Of a stretch of 64,000 bases of DNA, positions 42,230 through 49,618 are shown in pieces. The position numbers and the translations under genes are program-made. The DNA is taken from NCBI RefSeq assembly GCF_900129565.1, contig NZ_FQWD01000004.1, forward strand, positions 434,001-498,000. Direction: 5' to 3'. A model generated the notes under the pieces. That model was not told the DNA's origin and did not search any database. It worked only from the letters and a program-made list of their open reading frames with translations. Numbering within the stretch: position 1 is the stretch's first letter; each line of letters opens with the position of its first letter. This stretch comes from Marisediminitalea aggregata. Its GTDB lineage: Bacteria; Pseudomonadota; Gammaproteobacteria; Enterobacterales; Alteromonadaceae.

Positions 42230-44641
42230 ATGAAAAAAACCGCTTACCTATATTTGGCATCCTGCATAGCCGCAAGCTTTCAGGCCAGTGCTCAGGAACA
42301 AGGCATTGAACAGGTCACCGTATACGGACAATCTCCCCTTAGTTTTGTGAGTGGGCTAACGGAATACTCGCCCGCCAGTCAGCATTTGGATGCCGATGCA
42401 TTGGAAGTTGAAAATGGCAATTCGTTGGCCAGAATTCTGGACAATCAACTGGTCAGTGTGTCGATCAACGATGTGCAAAACAACCCGTTTCAGGCCGATC
42501 TCCAATACCGTGGATTTACCGCCTCTCCCTTGCTGGGTCTGCCTCAAGGGCTGTCGGTTTACTTAAACGGCACACGCTTTAACGAACCTTTTGGTGATAC
42601 CGTAAACTGGGATCTCATTCCACCTTCAGCATTGGATTCTGTGACCCTGGTATCAGGTGCTAACCCGGTATTTGGTCAGAATACCCTGGGTGGGGCGCTT
42701 ATTTTAAATACCAAAGACGGCTTTTCTTTCCCACACAATAAAGTCACCGTCATGGGCGGCGATTTTAGCCAGCGCGGCATCAACCTGGAGTCAGGCGGCA
42801 ACAATGGCGAGTGGGGCTATTACATTAATATCAACAAATACGAAGAAGACGGCTGGCGCGACTATTCGCCCAGCGATATTCAGCAAGGACTGGCTAACAT
42901 TACCCACAAAGGTGAAGACAGTGCCACCCGCATCACGCTGGCTGTGAATGAAAACGATTTGATAGGTAACGGTGCCATTCCGGTAGACTTGATCCCGCAC
43001 GAGGGGCGCGCAGCCATTTATACTCGCCCTGATCAGACCTTTACTAACCTGCGCTTCCTGAACCTGAATCACGAATGGAACCTGGACGACGATTTGGTAT
43101 TGCGTCTGAACGCCTATTACCGTGAAAACGAAATCGAAACCTACAACGGTGACGACAGTGACTACGAAGAATGTGATGTAGGCTACGGCGAGACCTTATG
43201 TGAAGAGGACGAAGAAGCTGAACTGTTTGAAGACGATGACGATGATGCAGAGGCCGCCACGCTCACAACGTCTGATGATGACGATGACGACGATGACGAC
43301 GAAGAATTCGAAGAAGACGACGCCGTTCAGTTTGTAGGTTTTGACCCGTTAGTACCCTTAGAAAACATCAGCGACGTTGACCCTGATACCCTGGACGGTA
43401 CCGCCAATACCAGCTTTACCGACCAGCAAAGCTTTGGCTTCAGCGCCGAACTGGCGGGAAAAGCGGCCACAGGTTCAATGACACATCACTGGGTAGTTGG
43501 TCTGGGCATCGACACCGCTGATATTTCATTTCGCAGTGATACCGAGTTCGCTGTTCTTGATAACGACACCGCAGAGAGCAGCCGTGGCGTTACCGGCATT
43601 GGTGTATTTGACGAAGGTTCCCGTGTGCGTCTGACCACCGATGTTCGCCACACCTATGCGTTTGTTAGCGATGTCATAAATCTGAACGACAACTGGCAAC
43701 TGGCTCTGGCCGCACGCTACAACAAATCCACTATTGATATGGTAGACGGCGTTGAAGTAGGCGAAGGCTCGCTGAATGGTAACCACGCATTTAACCGGTT
43801 TAATCCGTCTGCCACGGTGCACTACCGTACCGACGGCTACCACGCTTATGCGTCTTACAGCCAATCGTCACGTACGCCGACGCCAGCAGAACTAAGCTGC
43901 GCCGACGAAGACGATCCGTGTAAACTGCCCAATGGTTTTGTGGCCGATCCGCCGCTGGATCAGGTACGCACTGATACCCTTGAACTGGGCGCCAATATTA
44001 CGCTGGAGAACGGCTTGATCCACGCCGCGGTGTATCGCAGTGAGAGCAAAGACGACATTATTTTCCAACAGGCCGGTGACCGCGCGTCGGTAGGCTACTT
44101 TGTAAACGTAGACAAAACGCGCCGTCAGGGTGCTGAATTCAGCGTGTTACAGCAGTGGGACGACCTGGAAGTGTCTGCCAATGTAAGCTACTTGCAGGCG
44201 ACCTTTGAATCTCCTTTTGTCTCGTTCAGCCCACAAAACCCCATGGGACCTGGCCGCCAGGTTACGCCGGGCGATACCATTCCGGGCCAGCCTGAATGGC
44301 TTGCCGGTGTGGAAGTGACTTACCCGCTGCTGGACAACCTGTACATCAGTGCAGATGTGGACTACGCATCGGGCCAGTATTTCCGTGGCGACGAAGCCAA
44401 CGAGAACCGCGAGTTAGATGGTTATACGCTGGTTAATCTAAGTGCCACCTATGCTCACTCAAGTGGTATTACCGTTGGCCTGCGTCTGGAAAACGTGTTT
44501 GATACCGAGTTCGAAACCTTTGGTACCTATGGCGAAGCCGATGAAGTGTTGGAAGATATTTATGACGATATCGAATCGACTGAGTTTGTAGGCCCTGGCC
44601 AACCCAGAACGTTAAGACTGTTTGCGTCTTATCAGTTCTAA
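42230..44641 (+). CDS. TonB-dependent receptor with poly-Asp extracellular loop
   Basis: 803 residues. ATG 42230 opens a signal peptide (MKKTAYLYLASCIAASFQASA); the frame upstream of it is unsupported. Plug domain about 30-185: IEQVTVYG, LQYRGFTASPLLGLPQGLSVYLNG, VTLVSGANPVFGQNTLGGALILNT. The barrel ends TLRLFASYQF (terminal Phe). Residues about 308-364 form an extremely acidic insert: two Cys (EECD, TLCE), then runs of Asp/Glu including a nine-Asp run, in a predicted extracellular loop. This suggests cation capture (calcium, iron or another metal), possibly with the two Cys as a disulfide. Transcribed alone, convergent with the operon at 44.7-52.4 kb. Substrate unknown. Confidence 0.85.
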   Translation: MKKTAYLYLASCIAASFQASAQEQGIEQVTVYGQSPLSFVSGLTEYSPASQHLDADALEVENGNSLARILDNQLVSVSINDVQNNPFQADLQYRGFTASPLLGLPQGLSVYLNGTRFNEPFGDTVNWDLIPPSALDSVTLVSGANPVFGQNTLGGALILNTKDGFSFPHNKVTVMGGDFSQRGINLESGGNNGEWGYYININKYEEDGWRDYSPSDIQQGLANITHKGEDSATRITLAVNENDLIGNGAIPVDLIPHEGRAAIYTRPDQTFTNLRFLNLNHEWNLDDDLVLRLNAYYRENEIETYNGDDSDYEECDVGYGETLCEEDEEAELFEDDDDDAEAATLTTSDDDDDDDDDEEFEEDDAVQFVGFDPLVPLENISDVDPDTLDGTANTSFTDQQSFGFSAELAGKAATGSMTHHWVVGLGIDTADISFRSDTEFAVLDNDTAESSRGVTGIGVFDEGSRVRLTTDVRHTYAFVSDVINLNDNWQLALAARYNKSTIDMVDGVEVGEGSLNGNHAFNRFNPSATVHYRTDGYHAYASYSQSSRTPTPAELSCADEDDPCKLPNGFVADPPLDQVRTDTLELGANITLENGLIHAAVYRSESKDDIIFQQAGDRASVGYFVNVDKTRRQGAEFSVLQQWDDLEVSANVSYLQATFESPFVSFSPQNPMGPGRQVTPGDTIPGQPEWLAGVEVTYPLLDNLYISADVDYASGQYFRGDEANENRELDGYTLVNLSATYAHSSGITVGLRLENVFDTEFETFGTYGEADEVLEDIYDDIESTEFVGPGQPRTLRLFASYQF

Positions 44642-44652
44642 CTCTCGTAGAA

Positions 44653-44687
44653 TCCCGGTTGGTTGCTAATGCTGTAACCAACCGGGA
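44653..44687. terminator. Long perfect hairpin between convergent units
   Basis: TCCCGGTTGGTT / AACCAACCGGGA, 12-bp perfect stem with an 11-base loop, no real T tract. It probably ends both convergent transcripts or stabilises their 3' ends. Confidence 0.6.
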
Positions 44688-44706
44688 ATAAACCAGGCTG
44701 TCAGCC

Positions 44707-45276
44707 TCACAGCCACATGTAAGCCAGCGGAATTGCCGTACCGAGCAACACCAACCAACCGCGTCGCCACGACAGTGCGCTGTATTTTCCCTTCACCATG
44801 AATAGCGCCGACACCGCCAGGTATATCAGCAACACGGCATACACATCAGAGAACACCACCCACTTTTGGCGTACCTCGTTAAGGTGAAGCCGGTTTAATG
44901 CAGGTATGATTGGCCGCGGTGTAATGGCTTCGTAAACCGCGCGCTGCATATTCAGGTTCAGCGTAATAGTATGCCCTTGCTCCAAAAACAATTTATAACG
45001 AGACGGAGACTCCCAATAGCTGGCTTTTACAGACGTATCGAGATTGAACGCGTTAAGCAAATACGCGTTGATTTCTGCATCGCTGGCCTGGAGAGTCAGG
45101 CTAACCTCAGCTTCAGCGCGCTCGACAATATAGTTGGGGTTAATATCACGCACATGGTTAAGCGCCAGTCCTGACACAGCAAACACCAGGGTAAAACTAA
45201 TGCAGAAGTACCCGATGTCGCGATGCAGCGTGCGGTTTAACCTGAACCAGTTCACGCTCCGTAACCGGTTAATCAA
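44707..45276 (-). CDS. PepSY-type transmembrane protein
   Basis: 189 residues with four hydrophobic segments and a periplasmic PepSY-like part. FRLNRTLHRDIGYFCISFTLVFAVSGLALNH is the usual PepSY-TM N-terminal helix with paired His. About residues 60-130 hold the periplasmic domain, followed by two C-terminal helices. It probably passes electrons across the membrane to the imported substrate. The start is unclear: TTG 45276 overlaps the end of the DUF4920-like gene by eight bases; GTG 45255 is an alternative. Last gene of the operon. Confidence 0.7.
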   Translation of the reverse strand: MINRLRSVNWFRLNRTLHRDIGYFCISFTLVFAVSGLALNHVRDINPNYIVERAEAEVSLTLQASDAEINAYLLNAFNLDTSVKASYWESPSRYKLFLEQGHTITLNLNMQRAVYEAITPRPIIPALNRLHLNEVRQKWVVFSDVYAVLLIYLAVSALFMVKGKYSALSWRRGWLVLLGTAIPLAYMWL

Positions 45277-45757
45277 GAATGTCTACCGCGACAGGCTCTA
45301 CTTGATAGATAGCCATGCCTTCTGTCACTGTTTTCGGATCGAAGTCCTCGCCGTTTCGTTTTGCAAGCGCAGCCAGATAGCGTTGAGTCTGGGCCTGAGA
45401 TAAGTGCACAGCATACAGTTTGCCTGTGGCGATGGCTTTGCGGCCTTTGGCGTGCATTGGAAACACCATATCGCCATCCTGCACTTTCAAACGCAATTTT
45501 TGAAACCGGGCATCCGAGGCAATGTCGGCCCAGCAGCCTCGCATTGAGCACACCCCAACAACGGTACCTTCAATTGTTACGGTTTTATCCAGATATGCTT
45601 CCGGGGAAGCAAGTATCGCAGACACCGCAACAGGCGGTTGATGGGTCAGTGCTTCACCAAAGTGTAAGGTTTCTGCGTGACTCACGCCGCTCATACTCAG
45701 AGACGCGAAAGTCAGAAGTGCGCCAAGCACGCGTTTGTTTTTATTCAAAATTGGCAT
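45269..45757 (-). CDS. DUF4920-like exported protein
   Basis: 162 residues. A signal peptide ends at VSHA (about residue 28); then an OB-fold-like domain: ASPEAYLDKTVTIEGTVVGVCSMRGCWADI, with a conserved CSMRGCW pair of Cys (about residues 70-75) and FPMHAKGRKAIATGKL. DUF4920 proteins are often found near copper or redox genes; function not established. GGAGG ribosome site at ATG 45757. It overlaps the next gene in the operon and follows the peroxidase by 46 bases. Confidence 0.75.
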   Translation of the reverse strand: MPILNKNKRVLGALLTFASLSMSGVSHAETLHFGEALTHQPPVAVSAILASPEAYLDKTVTIEGTVVGVCSMRGCWADIASDARFQKLRLKVQDGDMVFPMHAKGRKAIATGKLYAVHLSQAQTQRYLAALAKRNGEDFDPKTVTEGMAIYQVEPVAVDILD

Positions 45758-45803
45758 GTAGCCTCCGGGTTTATACTTGACCTGACCGGGTTGTACCGGC
45801 CCG

Positions 45804-46907
45804 TCATAACAGGGTTAAAAATGCGACCAAAGCAGAGCGCTCTTCCTTGGTTAATTCCAGCTTTACCAGTAGCGGGGTTGTTTCAGGGTACAGAGGATCA
45901 TTGTCGTACGCCTCACGGCGTTTCGTTCTGGCTCCCCCCGCGTTGTACAGGTTCACAACACCCGGCAGACTGCTGAACAAACCGTTGTGCATCCAGGGCC
46001 CGGTGTGACTCACTGCCAACAGCGAAGGCGTGCGAAAACGACCAACATCACTTGCCAGTCCGGTCACCTCGTAACGCCCCAGGTCCTCGAACTTGCGGCC
46101 GTAATAAGACAGCCCGGTATTGTGAAACTGATTGTCACTTAACAGCGCCCCTTCGTGACACGTCATGCATCGCGCTTTGGTACGAAACAGGTGCAAGCCC
46201 CACAGTTGCTCGTCACTCAGCATACCAATAGCCACTTCAGGCTCCCCGGGCAAACGTTGTAGCACTTGTTGAAACGGGGTATCAGGCGGCGGTATCTGCC
46301 GTTCAAACTGCGCTATCGCATCGGCAAGATGCACACTTTTGATCTCTGAAATGCCGTATGCAGCAGCGAAGGCGCTAGCGTACTTTTCGTTTTGATTCAC
46401 ACGTTTCACCAACTCGGCCACCGGTAAATCCATTTCTTTGGGGTCGCTGACAGGAAACAATGCCTGATGCTGAGCGGAATTTGCCCGTCCATCCCAAAAC
46501 AACGAGGTCCATAAATTAATACCAAACAGTGCCGGTGTATTTCTGCGCCCTACCTGCCCATCTATGCCAACCGCTTGCCTGCGTCTGTCGGCAAACACCA
46601 GGTGGGCAGCATGACAGGTAGCACAAGACACGGTGTGGTCACGTGACAACATGGTGTCGTTAAATAGGGCCTCGCCGAGTGCCACTTTGCCGGCATCGGC
46701 TTTTTCGGGTTGTGGCAAAGCCTGCATTGGCGCTGGCGCGATATTGTCTGTTGTAATAGCAAGGGGCCAGTATGACTGGCCCTCGCTGTATTGCCCTCGC
46801 AACGCTTTCAGATAATCCGCATGATCTGCGGTATCGCCCGCTGCAGCGACCACAGGGCCAGTAGCGATCAGACACATGACCGCGATAGTATTTTTTACCA
46901 GTCCCAT
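45804..46907 (-). CDS. Di-heme cytochrome c peroxidase (MauG/CcpA family)
   Basis: 367 residues. Signal peptide ends near VVAAAG (about residue 24). Two heme c attachment motifs: CATCH (Cys95-His99) and CMTCH (Cys247-His251), with FADRRRQAVGIDGQVGRRNTP and FWDGRANSAQHQAL as the conserved peroxidase/MauG blocks. It would act in the periplasm, reducing peroxide or oxidising a partner molecule, as MauG and MbnH do. ATG 46907 (GGAG upstream) was chosen; its start overlaps the TonB receptor end by 13 bases, showing translational coupling. Confidence 0.9.
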   Translation of the reverse strand: MGLVKNTIAVMCLIATGPVVAAAGDTADHADYLKALRGQYSEGQSYWPLAITTDNIAPAPMQALPQPEKADAGKVALGEALFNDTMLSRDHTVSCATCHAAHLVFADRRRQAVGIDGQVGRRNTPALFGINLWTSLFWDGRANSAQHQALFPVSDPKEMDLPVAELVKRVNQNEKYASAFAAAYGISEIKSVHLADAIAQFERQIPPPDTPFQQVLQRLPGEPEVAIGMLSDEQLWGLHLFRTKARCMTCHEGALLSDNQFHNTGLSYYGRKFEDLGRYEVTGLASDVGRFRTPSLLAVSHTGPWMHNGLFSSLPGVVNLYNAGGARTKRREAYDNDPLYPETTPLLVKLELTKEERSALVAFLTLL

Positions 46908-49618
46908 CGCGCTCCGGCCCACAAAGTTCGCCCGGTTTCTACGCCATCGTTACCGGGAGTCACCATATACGTTCGGGTATTAAACAAGTTGGTGATATCT
47001 ACCGACAGAGTCAGGTTGCCCCACTCTTGCAGGGAGAGTGTATAACGGGTAGCCAGATTAACTTGCCAGCGACGGGCAAACTCGACTTTGCGATAAATAG
47101 GCACACTGATACTGTCGACATCGCAATCTTTGCACAGCCACGCAATATTGCCACTTGATATATACTGACCTGTGGCCACCGCAGTGTGATAAGCGTCAGT
47201 AAAAGCGCCGTTTAATGTAGTCGAAAACGCCTCGGTCCAATCGGCATGCCAGCCAAAATTCACTCGCAACGGGCGGCTGAAGTTGGTGTTTAACGTAGCA
47301 ACGGCTGACTGCGTAGTAAGACTGCCTACACCGTTGCCGATATACCAAACCAGCTCATCAAGGCTCACGTCATCCACCGCCTCGTTATACGAATCCCCAT
47401 TGCTTTTTGTGCGACTGAAATCCGTATTTGCCCAGAATGAATGAGCCCGCCAACTTGCACTCCAGGCAAGTGATATGCGGCTACTGGTACCAAATCCACT
47501 GTTATCCTGATACGCATAGCGATAGCCGTCTGCGCCCAATTCTGATTCACTGGCGCGGGCAAGCTGATCGCGCTGCCAGCGATGGATGCCGCGTAGCGAT
47601 ACAAAGCCAAACGCCCCCAGACTTTGTTTAAGGGCCAGTACCACTTCGTCATTATAGGGGGAGTCCAGTCCTTCGTAGCGGTACCGCAAGTCAGCGTCGA
47701 GACTGGACGGGACCCACGCCTGTAAGCTGCCATTCAGGATTGGCCTAAACTCGGTGTAATAGGGTTTGCTTTCCTGTTTGAGCTTATAGGTTGCCAGGCC
47801 TGCGTCGTAATAGCGACTCGCCCCAAACACTAACAGTGTGCTGTTGTCGTCAAACCAATCCCAACTGCCACTAAACCGTGGGGCCAGCGTGTGATTTTTA
47901 AAGAAATCATCGTACTCGTAGCGCAATCCTGCGTTCAGCGTGAGTCGGTCCCAGTGAATCTGGTCATTCAGGTAAATCCCTACCTGATTCACGTTCACGC
48001 GAATATTTTCCGACGGGTAAACAATACGGAAATTAAAAAATTGCGGCGACACTAACACATTGTCACTGTACAGGAGAATATGCTCAGGATTACTGAAATC
48101 CAGAGGCTCACCTAATTCCGCCTCCAGCGTTTCAATGCTCTTCGCCAATGAAAGCTCAACACAGTCCAGCGTATAACCGCTGCAGTTAAGGGCGTTGTTG
48201 CCGGCTGATGCGCTGTATTGCACGGCTGAGTTGTAATAGTAACTGTCAGCATTGCGTTTGCGTCCCAAAGCCTGATATTGGGCACTGAAGCCCACTTTCA
48301 AACGGTGCTCTGCGCGTCCCCATTGCCAGTCGTTAAACTGGAACTGATTACGCCATGTTGCCGTTGTTTGTGTTTTGTCTAAATCACCAAATCCGCCCTC
48401 GCGGGAAACCGGCTGCTGTGTATCATCGAGATCATCGTCAACCGCCGTATCCCTGCCCCATGCTTTCCCATTGGCTTGCAGCCACAAATAAAAATGCGGT
48501 GGCGCTTCGCGACTGTTCTCGCTGGTATTGAAACTAAACTCACTGATCCACTCACCGCTCGAAAATGCTTTTTCTGCGTTTAGGGTTGTACCGTACCCGC
48601 CGCCAGAGATAACAAGCTCACTGTTTAACACGTTTTCCTGTAGGTTGCGGTTTTCATAAGGCGCATACAATACAGACCAATCGAGGTTGTCAAAGAAAGC
48701 GTTGCGCAGTGAATATTTCACTAACAAATTGATGTTTTGCCGCTCGGTATTCACGATTTCCCGGAATGACACCTTGCTCTTTTTAGCTGTGAGGTAATTG
48801 ACAGACACCAACAGCCCCTGATTCTCGCTTAGTGGTGTGGAAGCCAGAAAATTCACGCTCTGCTGTTCAAACTCCGGCGTTAGCAGGTCAGTGCTGAAGG
48901 CATCGCCATCGTCATCGATGTCTCCGTTAATGATGTGATACTGATTCCAATCACTGTTTGAACCACGGTAGCCTAATGACACCCGGGCTTTGTCGGATTG
49001 GACTGCAGAAGCGGTTTGAACATCAACAACCCCGCCCGAAAAGCCGCCAAATTCCACCGGTATATTACTGTCGTAAACATCAATGCTGTCAACGATCTGG
49101 CTGTTAACGTTAAAGTTCTGCGGTCCGCCCTGGACATCGTTAACGGCCCCCTCAGACCGATTGTAAGCCCCCGGGTCCAGTCGACTATTGAAGTTCATTC
49201 CGTTAATAAAAAAACCGGTTTGCCAGGGTTGGGCGCCAGAAATTGATATTTGCTTGGCTCGGATTTCCCCTGCTTGTGATACAGCCAGTGCGTCTTCAGA
49301 TAACTGCACCCCAGGTAGCAAGGCAATCAGGTCGTTAATATCACCGGTAGTCTTAGGCGCATTTCGTATAAAGTCTTTCGACAACATAAACCGGCCAAAT
49401 GCTTCCGGCGCTTCAATGCCGATATATCGACCAATCACTTCGATATGTTCTACGTTGTCCTGGTCTTCTTTCGGCTCGGTTGTTTCGGTCGAAACCAGTA
49501 CTTTTTCTGCAGCGGAGTTGTCTTGGTTACTATCAACAGCCTGGGCTGCTACCTGTAAAGGTAACAGCCCAATTGAAGCAACAAGACCAGCTAACATGTT
49601 GCGGTTATAGCCTAGCAC
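46895..49618 (-). CDS. TonB-dependent receptor of the lipoprotein-peroxidase operon
   Basis: 907 residues. Signal peptide near the N-terminus (cleaved after QVAAQA). An acidic spacer and IEVIGRYIGIEAPEAFGRFMLSKDFI lead into the plug (about 65-195: GDINDLIALLPGVQLSEDAL, KQISISGAQPWQTGFFINGMNF, SNIPVEFGGFSGGVVDVQTAS), then a large barrel ending LWAGARWDW (terminal Trp). GTG 49618 follows the stop of the lipoprotein gene directly and has AGAAGG upstream; ATG 49597 is an alternative. It is the uptake step of the operon; the substrate is unknown. It differs from the siderophore receptor in plug sequence. Confidence 0.85.
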   Translation of the reverse strand: MLGYNRNMLAGLVASIGLLPLQVAAQAVDSNQDNSAAEKVLVSTETTEPKEDQDNVEHIEVIGRYIGIEAPEAFGRFMLSKDFIRNAPKTTGDINDLIALLPGVQLSEDALAVSQAGEIRAKQISISGAQPWQTGFFINGMNFNSRLDPGAYNRSEGAVNDVQGGPQNFNVNSQIVDSIDVYDSNIPVEFGGFSGGVVDVQTASAVQSDKARVSLGYRGSNSDWNQYHIINGDIDDDGDAFSTDLLTPEFEQQSVNFLASTPLSENQGLLVSVNYLTAKKSKVSFREIVNTERQNINLLVKYSLRNAFFDNLDWSVLYAPYENRNLQENVLNSELVISGGGYGTTLNAEKAFSSGEWISEFSFNTSENSREAPPHFYLWLQANGKAWGRDTAVDDDLDDTQQPVSREGGFGDLDKTQTTATWRNQFQFNDWQWGRAEHRLKVGFSAQYQALGRKRNADSYYYNSAVQYSASAGNNALNCSGYTLDCVELSLAKSIETLEAELGEPLDFSNPEHILLYSDNVLVSPQFFNFRIVYPSENIRVNVNQVGIYLNDQIHWDRLTLNAGLRYEYDDFFKNHTLAPRFSGSWDWFDDNSTLLVFGASRYYDAGLATYKLKQESKPYYTEFRPILNGSLQAWVPSSLDADLRYRYEGLDSPYNDEVVLALKQSLGAFGFVSLRGIHRWQRDQLARASESELGADGYRYAYQDNSGFGTSSRISLAWSASWRAHSFWANTDFSRTKSNGDSYNEAVDDVSLDELVWYIGNGVGSLTTQSAVATLNTNFSRPLRVNFGWHADWTEAFSTTLNGAFTDAYHTAVATGQYISSGNIAWLCKDCDVDSISVPIYRKVEFARRWQVNLATRYTLSLQEWGNLTLSVDITNLFNTRTYMVTPGNDGVETGRTLWAGARWDW

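Noticed and set aside
45361-45780. 139-codon plus-strand frame over the DUF4920-like gene
   Set aside because: Opposite the signal peptide and domain of a better-supported gene with a GGAGG ribosome site.
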